Source of the DNA: Roseiarcus sp963783175
GTDB taxonomy: Bacteria > Pseudomonadota > Alphaproteobacteria > Rhizobiales > Beijerinckiaceae
Direction: 5' to 3'
DNA: 64,000 nucleotides
Assembly: GCA_963783175.1 (NCBI GenBank)
Contig: CAWANG010000003.1
Coordinates: forward strand, 62,001 to 126,000
How positions within the stretch are numbered: position 1 is the stretch's first letter; every line of letters starts with the position of its first letter. This document shows, in pieces, positions 28,846 through 36,417 of this stretch. A program made the position numbers and the translations under genes. The notes under the pieces are model-generated. The model had not been told where the DNA came from. It made no database searches and worked only from the letters and a program-made list of their open reading frames with translations.

Positions 28846-29241
28846 TCAGCGCAGGCGATCGGCGAGCGCGGCTTTGACGTCGGCGGGCGCATGCAGCGCG
28901 CCGAGCACGGTGATCGATTCGATTGTCGCCCGCGCGAGATCGGGCGTGACGTCGTCGGCGATGACGGCGAGGCCAAGCACGCGAATGCTGAGCCGCCCGC
29001 CGGCGGCCTGAACGGCCTCGAGGTCGCGGCGGGCGAAGGTCCTCAGACCCAGTTCGAGGGTCAAGCGCGAGGCCGCTTCTTTGGCGATATCCGCGTGCCT
29101 TGCGAGCTGATTGCGGATCGCGGTGCGGATGAAGTCCGAGCGGTTGGAATAGAAGCCGTCGCCCACCAGAAGATCGATCGACCCGAGGTCGACGAAACCG
29201 AGGTTGATGGTGAGCTTCTCGCTCTCGGGCGGCTTGGCCAA
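28846..29241 (-). CDS. CopG-like ribbon-helix-helix regulator
   Basis: 131 residues. The N-terminal 50 residues form a ribbon-helix-helix: beta-strand KLTINLGFVDLGSIDLLV then YSNRSDFIRTAIRNQLARH. The C-terminal 80 residues (SRLTLELGLRTFARRDLEAV.. with RLSIRVLGLAVIADDVTPDLA) may be a small ligand or oligomerisation domain. It precedes and is probably cotranscribed with the esterase gene. An inverted and direct repeat array just upstream of its start (29260-29296) looks like its own operator. Confidence 0.8.
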   Translation of the reverse strand: MAKPPESEKLTINLGFVDLGSIDLLVGDGFYSNRSDFIRTAIRNQLARHADIAKEAASRLTLELGLRTFARRDLEAVQAAGGRLSIRVLGLAVIADDVTPDLARATIESITVLGALHAPADVKAALADRLR

Positions 29242-29259
29242 TCGATTAGGTCCGGCTTA

Positions 29260-29296
29260 CCATCCATATGGATGGTTTATGGATGTTATTTGGATG
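29260..29296. promoter_or_regulatory. Candidate operator array for the ribbon-helix-helix regulator
   Basis: The 16-base perfect palindrome CCATCCATATGGATGG (29260-29275) is followed by two more GGATG half-sites. GGATG begins at 29270, 29281 and 29292, exactly 11 bases apart, i.e. about one helical turn each. Ribbon-helix-helix proteins bind such phased short half-sites cooperatively. Assignment to the adjacent regulator is inference. Confidence 0.65.
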
Positions 29297-29350
29297 AGCA
29301 ATCGAAGCTTGTCAAGACTGTCGGCGGCGGCGTCGGGATTCCAAGACTTC

Positions 29351-29434
29351 CGCAGCGAAATCCAATCCGGACGCAATAAAATCCAAGCCTGCCGCAACGA
29401 GATCCAAATCCGGCGCAATAAAATCAAAATGCCT
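29351..29434. repeat. Four tandem 21-base units
   Basis: Four units start at 29351, 29372, 29393 and 29414. Each begins CGCA and has a central A-rich AAATCCAA-like or GATCCAAA-like part; units 2 and 4 (CGCAATAAAATC...) and units 1 and 3 (CGCARCGARATCCAA...) are most alike, suggesting a 42-base higher-order repeat. Read in one frame on the + strand it encodes heptads such as RNEIQIR and RNKIQAC. Confidence 0.8.
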
Positions 29435-29447
29435 TTTCCTTCCACGA

Positions 29448-29798
29448 ATGCAGCTTCCTCAATGGGTTATCGCCGATTTCTGGCGGGCTCGAGCATCGGC
29501 GATTCGATCGGACGGTCCCGACCCATTCGCCACGCTGCTTTCTGAAAAACTGAACCACGGCTTCGACCATTTGGCAAGAAAATGTCGATTTCTCCGAGAG
29601 AGAGAGGATTTTCCCGGGGCCTCGCCGTCGCCGATTGGAGTCGGCGCGGGCGAGCTCTCGATCACCGAACTCATCCTCGCGTATGACGGCCGTCCGTCCT
29701 ATTCGGTGAGCGTCACGGAGTTCCTGGATGGCAAGGCGGCCCGCGAAACCCAATTCTTTGCCGAGCCGTTCGGCGGCGCCCCCGCGCGTGCTGGATAG
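29448..29798 (+). CDS. SnoaL-like domain protein
   Basis: 116 residues. The C-terminal half is well formed: GELSITELILAYDGRPSYSV, then VTEFLDGKAARETQFFAEPF, which matches the last strands of the SnoaL/NTF2-like fold. The N-terminal half is less convincing. Between about 29570 and 29620 a neighbouring frame reads IWQENVDFSERER, which looks more natural than the listed HLARKCRFLRERED, so two compensating indels are possible. SnoaL-like proteins are small cone-shaped enzymes or binders with no predictable substrate. Its end overlaps the glycosylase gene. Confidence 0.55.
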   Translation: MQLPQWVIADFWRARASAIRSDGPDPFATLLSEKLNHGFDHLARKCRFLREREDFPGASPSPIGVGAGELSITELILAYDGRPSYSVSVTEFLDGKAARETQFFAEPFGGAPARAG

Positions 29799-30372
29799 GG
29801 CGGAGCTGCCCGTCGATACCGCTGAGCTCGCCCGTTTTCTGATCGGCAAAATGCTCGTGCGGAAACTGGCCGGAGGTGTGGCGGGCGGCCGCATCGTCGA
29901 GACCGAGGCATACGGCATCGGCGACCCCGCCGGTCACGCCTATCGTGGCATGACCCCGCGCAATCGCGCGCTTTTCCTCGAACGCGGGCACGCCTATGTC
30001 TATCTCGCCTATGGCGTTTCTTTCATGCTGAACGTCTCGAGCGAAAAATCCGGCGTTGGCGCGGGCGTCTTGATCAGGGCGATCGAGCCGACCCTCGGCG
30101 TCACGATCATGGAGCGAAATCGCGGTGCCGAGCGTGTGCGAGACTTGGCGCGGGGCCCGGGACGGCTATGCGAAGCCTTGGCGATAGATCGCCGGCTGGA
30201 CGGCATCGACCTCTGTGAGGCCGGCCCGCTCTGGCTCGGATCTGACGGTCGCGCGCCTGACGAAATCGGAGAGAGCAAAAGGATCGGCATTACGCGCGCG
30301 CCCGACAGCCCGCTCAGATTCTATGTTCGGAGCAATTCTTTCGTCAGCGGTCCACGGGCCCTCAATAGATGA
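29788..30372 (+). CDS. DNA-3-methyladenine glycosylase (AAG/MPG type)
   Basis: 194 residues from GTG 29788; an upstream ATG at 29728 would add 20 residues that overlap the conserved end of the SnoaL-like frame, so I prefer the shorter form. Family motifs: AELARFLIGKMLVRKL, IVETEAYGIGDPAGHAYRG (catalytic Glu in ETEAY), NRALFLERGHAYVYLAYG, LIRAIEP, ARGPGRLCEALAI. The enzyme excises alkylated purines such as 3-methyladenine and starts base-excision repair. Confidence 0.93.
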   Translation: MLDRAELPVDTAELARFLIGKMLVRKLAGGVAGGRIVETEAYGIGDPAGHAYRGMTPRNRALFLERGHAYVYLAYGVSFMLNVSSEKSGVGAGVLIRAIEPTLGVTIMERNRGAERVRDLARGPGRLCEALAIDRRLDGIDLCEAGPLWLGSDGRAPDEIGESKRIGITRAPDSPLRFYVRSNSFVSGPRALNR

Positions 30373-30405
30373 GAGAAAGCTGCGCCAAGGTTCAGGCGCC
30401 AACCC

Positions 30406-31578
30406 CTAAGGCTTCACCCACTTGCCGTTGGCCTTCGACGACTTGACCGCGGCCTCGACGAAGGCGAGGCCCTTGACGCCGTCGTCGATGGTCGGGAAAT
30501 GCACCGCTCTCGGCGGCTTCTTGCCCACCCGCGCGGCCCGGATGGCGAGCGCGACCTCCGAATAGATGTTGGCGAAGCCTTCGAGATAGCCTTCGGGATG
30601 GCCGGGCGGGATGCGGGTCACGCGCGCCGCCGCTTCGCCCGCGTCCGGGCCGCCGCGGGTCACGATGCGAGTCGATTTCTCGTACGGCGACCAGAAGAGA
30701 TAGTTCGGATTGTCCTGCCGCCAGTGGAAACCGCCCTTGGTCCCGTAGACGCGCAGCATGAGCCCGTTCTCGTTTCCAGGCGCAACTTGGCTCGCCCAGA
30801 TCGCGCCGCGCGCGCCATTGGCGTAGCGCAGCATGATCTGCGCGTTGTCGTCGAGCTTGCGCCCGGGCCCAAACGACGTCAGGTCGGCGGCAAGCTCGGC
30901 AAGCTCGAGCCCGGTCACATAGTCGGCGAGATTATAGGCGTGGGTGCCGATATCGCCGAGCGAGCCGCCTGCCCCCGAGCGCTTCGGGTCGACGCGCCAT
31001 TCGGCCTGCTTGTTGCCGGTCGCCTCGGTCGATTCCGTCAGCCAGTCCTGCGGATATTCGGCCTGGACGAGGCGGATCTCGCCGAGTTCCCCGGCGCGAA
31101 CCATCTCGCGCATCCGGCGCACCAGCGGATAGCCGGTGTAATTATGCGTCAGCGCAAACACGAGGCCCGACTTCTCCACCGCGTCGCGCATCTTCTTCGC
31201 TTCCGCCAGGCTGACCGTCAGTGGCTTGTCGCAGATGACATGGATGCCGGCCTTGAGAAACGCATAGGTCGGCCCGGCGTGGACGTTGTTCGGGGTGACG
31301 ATGGCGACCGCTTCGATCCCGTCGGCCCGCTTGGCCTCGGCCTTCGCCATGTTCTCGTAAGTGTCGTAGACGCGGTCTGGCGCGAGGTCGAGCGCTGCGC
31401 CCGAACGGCGCGCCTTCTCCGGCGTCGACGACAGAGCGCCGGCGACGAGCTCATACTGGTCGTCGATGCGGGAGGCGATGCGGTGGACCGCGCCGATGAA
31501 CGCCCCTTCGCCGCCGCCGACCATTCCCAGCCTGATCCTGCCGCCTTTCCTTCCGTCAGCGCGTCCCTCGATCGCCAT
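30406..31578 (-). CDS. Gfo/Idh/MocA family oxidoreductase
   Basis: 390 residues, last gene of the sugar operon. The N-terminal Rossmann fold has IRLGMVGGGEGAFIGAVHRIA; the catalytic-lysine region is HVICDKPLTVSLAEA (EKP motif as DKP); GGSLGDIGTHAYNLADYVTG carries the conserved D and H of the active site. Family members oxidise sugars, inositols or amino sugars with NAD(P). Position after a sugar ABC transporter and a sugar-phosphate isomerase-like gene suggests it acts on the imported sugar or polyol. Shine-Dalgarno GGGGAG. Confidence 0.93.
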   Translation of the reverse strand: MAIEGRADGRKGGRIRLGMVGGGEGAFIGAVHRIASRIDDQYELVAGALSSTPEKARRSGAALDLAPDRVYDTYENMAKAEAKRADGIEAVAIVTPNNVHAGPTYAFLKAGIHVICDKPLTVSLAEAKKMRDAVEKSGLVFALTHNYTGYPLVRRMREMVRAGELGEIRLVQAEYPQDWLTESTEATGNKQAEWRVDPKRSGAGGSLGDIGTHAYNLADYVTGLELAELAADLTSFGPGRKLDDNAQIMLRYANGARGAIWASQVAPGNENGLMLRVYGTKGGFHWRQDNPNYLFWSPYEKSTRIVTRGGPDAGEAAARVTRIPPGHPEGYLEGFANIYSEVALAIRAARVGKKPPRAVHFPTIDDGVKGLAFVEAAVKSSKANGKWVKP

Positions 31579-31594
31579 GCTCCCCGTCTCCTCC

Positions 31595-32653
31595 TCAGCG
31601 CAGTCCCAGAGCGCGCTTGATCTGTTTCTTGTCGGTCGCGCCGCCGGCGAAGTCGTCGAACGCCTTCTCGGTCACGCGGATGATGTGATGCTTGATGAAG
31701 TCTGCGCCCTCGCGCGCCCCGTCCTCCGGATGCTTGAGACAGCATTCCCATTCGAGCACCGCCCAGGACGAATAGCCGTACTGCGCCATCTTGGAGAAGA
31801 CGCCGGAGAAATCGACCTGCCCGTCGCCAAGCGAACGGAAACGGCCAGCCCGCTCAACCCACGGCGCATAGCCGGAATATACGCCCTGCCGTCCGGTCGG
31901 ATTGAACTCGCCGTCTTTGACGTGGAACGCCTTGATCCGCTCGTGATAGATGTCGATGAACTCGAGATAGTCGAGCTGCTGCAGGATGAAGTGCGACGGG
32001 TCGTAGTTGATCGCGCAGCGCTTATGGCCCTTGAGCGCGTCGAGGAAGCGCTCGAAGCTCGTTCCGTCAAAAATGTCCTCGCCAGGATGCAGCTCGTAAC
32101 AGACGTCGACGCCGGCGTCGTCGAAGGCGTCGAGGATCGGCTTCCAGCGTCTGGCGAGTTCCTCGAACGCGGTTTCGATCAGTCCTGGCGCGCGTTGCGG
32201 CCATGGGTAGAGAAAAGGCCACGCTAGCGCGCCCGAGAAAGTCGGGTGGGCAGTGAGGCCGAGACGTTTCGAGGCCTTTGCGGCCAGCATCAACTGCTCG
32301 ACGGCCCATTTCTGCCGCTCCGCCGGCTTGCCGTGGACCTCCTTCGGGGCAAAGGCGTCGAACGCGTCGTCGTAGGCCGGGTTCACCGCGACCAATTGTC
32401 CCTGGAGGTGGGTGGCGAGCTCGGTGATCGCGACGCCGTGGCTCTTCGCGATTCCCGCGACCTCATCGCAATAGGTCTTCGACGAGGCCGCCTTCGCTAG
32501 ATCGAAGAGCCGTCCGTCCCAGGCGGGAATCTGCACGCCCTTATAGCCGAGCGAAGCGGCCCATTTGCACATGCCCTCGAACGAATCGAAGGGCGCGGCG
32601 TCGCCGGCGAACTGGGCCAGGAAAATCGCCGGACCCTTGACCATGCCAGCCAT
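31595..32653 (-). CDS. Sugar phosphate isomerase/epimerase (xylose isomerase-like TIM barrel)
   Basis: 352 residues from the ATG at 32653, placed by a perfect AAGGAGG Shine-Dalgarno; the frame continues 14 codons upstream without one. AP-endonuclease-2-like TIM barrel: GYKGVQIPAWDGRLFDL, ELATHLQGQLVAVNP, VCYELHPGEDIFDG, CAINYDPSHFILQQ, KAFHVKDGEF and WAVLEWECCLKHPEDG supply metal ligands (E, D, H, E). Such enzymes epimerise or dehydrate keto-sugars or inosose derivatives. 16 bases separate it from the oxidoreductase gene. Confidence 0.9.
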   Translation of the reverse strand: MAGMVKGPAIFLAQFAGDAAPFDSFEGMCKWAASLGYKGVQIPAWDGRLFDLAKAASSKTYCDEVAGIAKSHGVAITELATHLQGQLVAVNPAYDDAFDAFAPKEVHGKPAERQKWAVEQLMLAAKASKRLGLTAHPTFSGALAWPFLYPWPQRAPGLIETAFEELARRWKPILDAFDDAGVDVCYELHPGEDIFDGTSFERFLDALKGHKRCAINYDPSHFILQQLDYLEFIDIYHERIKAFHVKDGEFNPTGRQGVYSGYAPWVERAGRFRSLGDGQVDFSGVFSKMAQYGYSSWAVLEWECCLKHPEDGAREGADFIKHHIIRVTEKAFDDFAGGATDKKQIKRALGLR

Positions 32654-32743
32654 GCTTCCTCCTTGACGCGCGCTTCCGCGCGGCTTTCTCGTCACATGCG
32701 GAAAGGGGAAGCGCGCGAACGCGCTTCCCCGTCTCCTTGCCTG

Positions 32744-33682
32744 TCAGAACGGCGAGTCCTTGAAGTAGAAGTCCTTCGCGTTGTCCTTGGTGATCAGCGT
32801 CGCCTTGAGGATGTAGTCGCCTCGGACCGGAATTCCTTCCTCGAGGCCGAGCGCGGTCACGTCCATCGCCACCGCAACCATGCTCGGCGAATAGAGGACG
32901 TCGACCGGCATCATCGGATCGCCGTCCATGACCCGCTTCACTGCGTCCTTGGCGCCGGCGCCCGCCACGACGAACTTGATGTCGCTACGCTTCGCCTGCG
33001 CGATCGCCTCGAACACGCCGATCGCCATGTCGTCGTCCTGACACCAGACGGCGTCGATCTTGGGGTGCTTGGTCAGGAAGTCCTGCATCACCTTGAAGGC
33101 GTCGTCGCGGCTCCAGTTGCCGAACTGGCTGTCGATCACATTGATCTTGGCGCCCTTGATCCCGTCGTTGAAGGCGTCGACGCGCATCTTGTCGATCGGG
33201 ATCGGGAGGCCGCGGATCACGACGATGTCGCCGCCGTTCGGCATCGCCTTCTTGAAGAATTGGGCCGCCGACGCGCCGAGACCCGGATTGTCGCCGCCGA
33301 CGTAAAGGTCGTAGATCGACCGATCGTCCGCGATACGATCGACGACCGTCACAAACGTTCCCTTGTTTTTCACCTTGCGGATCGGATCCGTCAGCACGTT
33401 CGGGTCGTGCGGGAGGACGACGAGCGCGTCGATGCCCTGGGTCGAGAGGTCCTCGAGCGCATTCGCCTGGGCGGCGGGGTCCGGCGACGTCTTCACGATC
33501 ACCTTCAGTCCCGGATATTTCTTTTCCAGGGCTTTCGCTTCTTCCATCGCGTGGAACACGACGCCGCCCGTCCAGCCGTGGTCGGCCGTCGGAACGGAGA
33601 CCGCCATGGTCTTGTTCGCTTGCGCCTGCGCCGCGCCGACCATCAGGCCGAGGACCGCCAGGCTCACCAGAATACGCTTCAT
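32744..33682 (-). CDS. Sugar ABC transporter substrate-binding protein (ribose type)
   Basis: 312 residues with a cleavable signal peptide (MKRILVSLAVLGLMVGAAQA). The mature part is a type I periplasmic-binding fold: KTMAVSVPTADHGWTGGVVF.., LSTQGIDALVVLPHDPNVL, VDRIADDRSIYDLYVGGDN, AVWCQDDDMAIGVFEA. These are typical of the RbsB/PBP1 group that delivers monosaccharides or polyols. A GAGGGAGATGAAGG leader contains its Shine-Dalgarno. It follows the permease stop by 4 bases; the exact ligand is unknown. Confidence 0.94.
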   Translation of the reverse strand: MKRILVSLAVLGLMVGAAQAQANKTMAVSVPTADHGWTGGVVFHAMEEAKALEKKYPGLKVIVKTSPDPAAQANALEDLSTQGIDALVVLPHDPNVLTDPIRKVKNKGTFVTVVDRIADDRSIYDLYVGGDNPGLGASAAQFFKKAMPNGGDIVVIRGLPIPIDKMRVDAFNDGIKGAKINVIDSQFGNWSRDDAFKVMQDFLTKHPKIDAVWCQDDDMAIGVFEAIAQAKRSDIKFVVAGAGAKDAVKRVMDGDPMMPVDVLYSPSMVAVAMDVTALGLEEGIPVRGDYILKATLITKDNAKDFYFKDSPF

Positions 33683-33686
33683 ACCT

Positions 33687-34745
33687 TCATCTCCCTCTTT
33701 TTGAGTAGCTCCGGGCGGTCGCCCAGGCCGCTCGGTTTTTCCTCACCGAACTCGCGGACATGCCGCGCTGGGCGAGCATCGCGATGATGATGATCGCGCC
33801 CTGAACCGCGCCGATGAGGTATTCGCTGACCAGATTGGACAACAGCATGATGTTGCCGATGACTTCGAGGATGAGCGCGCCGGCGATCGTCCCCCAGATG
33901 TGGCCGACGCCGCCCTTGAGCCGCGTGCCGCCGACGACGACCGCGGTGATCGCCGTCAGCTCCCAGCCGAGCCCGGTCGCCGCGCTGGCCGAACTGAGAC
34001 GCGGCACGTAGACGATGACCGCGAGCGCAACGCAAAGGCCCTGGAGCACGTAAGTGATGGTGCGCACGCGCGCGACGTTGATGCCCGAATAGCGCGCGAC
34101 GTCCTCGTTCGAGCCGACCGCGCGCACGTGCCGGCCGTAGGCGGTGCCGTAGAGAATGAAGGCGCCGATCGCCGCGACGCCGAGAATGACGAGGACGGGA
34201 TAGGGGATGCCGAACACGTCGCCGAAATAGACCTGACGGTAAGCCGCCCGGACGTCGGGGTTCGTGATCGTGATCGACCCGCCCTGGGCGAGCCAGGTCA
34301 GCAGCGAGCGGAAGATGCCCATCGTTCCCAAGGTCACGATGAACGGCTCGATCTTGCCGATCGTCGTCGTCAGGCCATTGAACAGACCGCAGAGCGCGCC
34401 GACCGCGAGCGACAGCGCCATCGTCGAGACGATCAAGAGCGGCATATTGCCGATCAGCCCCGAGTTCAGGAACAGAATCGCCAAGCCTGCCACGAAAGCC
34501 GCCATCGCGCCGACGGAGAGGTCGAGCCCGCCCCCGGTGATGACGAGCGTCTGTCCGACGGCGATCGTGGCGATGAACGTGCTGCGCGCCAAGACGTTGG
34601 TAATGTTGTCGAAGCTGAGGAAACGCGGATTGGCCAGCGCCCCGAGGGCGCAGATGAGGGCAAGCGCGAGAAACGGCGCGACGGCGCTCACGCTCACGCG
34701 GCGCCGCGGCGCGGCGGCCGGAGCCTCGTGCACCGCCTGCGTCAT
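33687..34745 (-). CDS. Sugar ABC transporter permease
   Basis: 352 residues, RbsC/AraH-type permease with about nine hydrophobic segments. Characteristic segments are TFIATIAVGQTLVITGGGLDLSVGA, GNPSGK-free GLFNGLTTTIGKIEPFIVTLGTMGIFRSL, AVGSNEDVARYSGINVAR (the EAA-like coupling region) and ELTAITAVVVGGTRLKGGVGHIWGTIAGA. Two copies would form the membrane channel with the ATPase encoded just upstream (two bases between stop and start). Shine-Dalgarno GAGGGAGG. Confidence 0.95.
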   Translation of the reverse strand: MTQAVHEAPAAAPRRRVSVSAVAPFLALALICALGALANPRFLSFDNITNVLARSTFIATIAVGQTLVITGGGLDLSVGAMAAFVAGLAILFLNSGLIGNMPLLIVSTMALSLAVGALCGLFNGLTTTIGKIEPFIVTLGTMGIFRSLLTWLAQGGSITITNPDVRAAYRQVYFGDVFGIPYPVLVILGVAAIGAFILYGTAYGRHVRAVGSNEDVARYSGINVARVRTITYVLQGLCVALAVIVYVPRLSSASAATGLGWELTAITAVVVGGTRLKGGVGHIWGTIAGALILEVIGNIMLLSNLVSEYLIGAVQGAIIIIAMLAQRGMSASSVRKNRAAWATARSYSKRGR

Positions 34746-34747
34746 CC

Positions 34748-36292
34748 TCAGGCCCCCTCCCTCTTCGAGTTCACGCCGGTCGCCAGCACCACGATCGCAT
34801 GCTCGTTCATCGCTTCGCCCGCCACTTCGCCGACGACGCGGCCGTTCCGCATGACGATGATGCGGTGGCAGATTCCGATCAGCTCGGCCATCTCCGACGA
34901 GATGACGATCACCGAGCGGCCCTCCCCCGCCAGTGCGGCGATGAATTGATAAATCTGCTGCTTGGCGCCGATGTCGATTCCCCGCGTAGGTTCGTCGATG
35001 ACGACGACGCGCGGATTGAGCTGCATCATTTTCGCCAAAAGAAGTTTCTGCTGATTGCCGCCCGACATCTGCCCGGCGAGGAGAGTTTTGTCACCGACCC
35101 GGATATCGAAGCGCTGGATCGCCTCGTCGAGGGCGCGGACCTCCTTGGCCCGGTCGATCAGCGGCCCGCGCTGGAACTTGTCGAGCGCGGCCAGCGTCAG
35201 ATTGGTGGCGATCGTCTCCTCGAGCAACAGGCCCTTGCTCTTGCGGTCTTCGGTCAGATAGACGGCCCCGGCGCGCATGGCGGCGCGCGCGTCGCGCCAC
35301 TGCTGTTCCGCGCCGTTCAGCCGGATTTGCCCGCCGCCCTTGCGGAGCCCGAACAAAGCCTCGAAGAGCTCGGTCCGCCCCGCCCCAACCAGCCCGGAGA
35401 AGCCGAGGATTTCGCCTGGCCGCACGCTGAAGCTCGCGTCCTCGGCGAAGCCCGCGGCGCCGAAATGCCCGACCTCGAACGCCGGCTCCCCGACGGGCGC
35501 GGGCGAGCGCGGCGGATAGAGCGCGAGCAGGTCGCGCCCGACCATAAGGCGCGCCATGTCGACGGGCTCGAGCTCGGCCGCCGGTTTCGTAGCCGCCTGC
35601 TTGCCGTCGCGCAGCACTGTGACCACGTCGGCGACGGATTTGACCTCCTCGAGGCGATGGGAAATGTAGAGGATGGCGACGCCCTTCGCCTTGAGCTCGC
35701 GAATGAGGTTGAGGAGCGCGGAGGTCTCGATCGGGGTCAGCGACGCGGTCGGCTCGTCGAAGATCGCGATCCGGTGCGGAACGGCGAGCGCGCGAGCGAT
35801 CTGCGCGAGCTGGCGCTGCGCGATCGACAGGCGCTGCACCGGCTCGGTCACCGCCGCCTCGACCCCGAACACGCGCATCGCCTCGGCCGCGCGGCGGTTC
35901 ATCTCTCGGTCGTCGACCGTCAGCCCGCGCCATAGCTCGCGCCCGAGAAACATGTTCTCGGCGATCGACAGGTCCGGCGCCAGCATGATCTCCTGGTGGA
36001 CAAGAACGATGCCGCGCTGCTCCGCGTCGACTGGACCCTTGAGCTCGACCGGCGAGCCGTCGAGCTTGATCGCGCCGCGAGTCGGCGTGAGATGGCCCGC
36101 GAGGATCTTCATCAGCGTCGACTTGCCCGCCCCGTTTTCGCCGATGATCGCGTGGACCTCTCCGGCGCGCACGCTAACCGAGACGTCGCTCAAAACTTCG
36201 ATTGGCCCAAACGAGCGCGACAACCCGACCGCTTCGAGAACAGGGTTCGCCAGGCGTGCGCTGACATGGTTCTCGGCGCCGGGCTCAGACAT
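34748..36292 (-). CDS. Sugar ABC transporter ATP-binding protein (two ABC domains)
   Basis: 514 residues from ATG 36292; the open frame upstream lacks a start with family similarity. First ABC domain: Walker A GENGAGKSTLMKIL, signature LSIAQRQLAQIARAL, Walker B IAIFDEPTASL. Second domain is the usual degenerate copy, with GLVGAGRTELFEALFG, SGGNQQKLLLAKM and VVIDEPTRGIDIGAK. This is the RbsA/MglA architecture. First gene of the five-gene leftward operon (ATPase, permease, binding protein, isomerase, oxidoreductase). An inverted repeat of LacI-operator type lies about 65 bases upstream. Confidence 0.95.
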   Translation of the reverse strand: MSEPGAENHVSARLANPVLEAVGLSRSFGPIEVLSDVSVSVRAGEVHAIIGENGAGKSTLMKILAGHLTPTRGAIKLDGSPVELKGPVDAEQRGIVLVHQEIMLAPDLSIAENMFLGRELWRGLTVDDREMNRRAAEAMRVFGVEAAVTEPVQRLSIAQRQLAQIARALAVPHRIAIFDEPTASLTPIETSALLNLIRELKAKGVAILYISHRLEEVKSVADVVTVLRDGKQAATKPAAELEPVDMARLMVGRDLLALYPPRSPAPVGEPAFEVGHFGAAGFAEDASFSVRPGEILGFSGLVGAGRTELFEALFGLRKGGGQIRLNGAEQQWRDARAAMRAGAVYLTEDRKSKGLLLEETIATNLTLAALDKFQRGPLIDRAKEVRALDEAIQRFDIRVGDKTLLAGQMSGGNQQKLLLAKMMQLNPRVVVIDEPTRGIDIGAKQQIYQFIAALAGEGRSVIVISSEMAELIGICHRIIVMRNGRVVGEVAGEAMNEHAIVVLATGVNSKREGA

Positions 36293-36356
36293 CGCTGACC
36301 CCGACGGTCTTGTCGCCCCTCCCTCTGGGTCGGCCTTCTTGGGCTGTTGGAAACAT

Positions 36357-36373
36357 GTTAGCGCAACGCTAAC
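36357..36373. promoter_or_regulatory. LacI-type operator upstream of sugar operon
   Basis: GTTAGCG-CAA-CGCTAAC: perfect 7-base inverted arms around three bases, preceded by T and followed by A. This matches the TGTTAGCGCTAACA style of LacI/GalR-family operators. It lies 65-81 bases before the start of the transporter ATPase gene. No LacI-family gene is in the window, so the regulator would be encoded elsewhere. Confidence 0.65.
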
Positions 36374-36417
36374 ACCCGGAAGGCGGACCCGTAAAGCGTT
36401 GGCGAGACTTTGCGCCG

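Noticed and set aside
29351..29434. CRISPR array
   Set aside because: Period of 21 without distinct spacers and units that differ from each other indicate a simple tandem repeat.
29257..29445. Minus-strand 62-residue frame with (W)ISLR repeats
   Set aside because: It is simply the antisense reading of the 21-base tandem repeat; no Shine-Dalgarno or conservation evidence.
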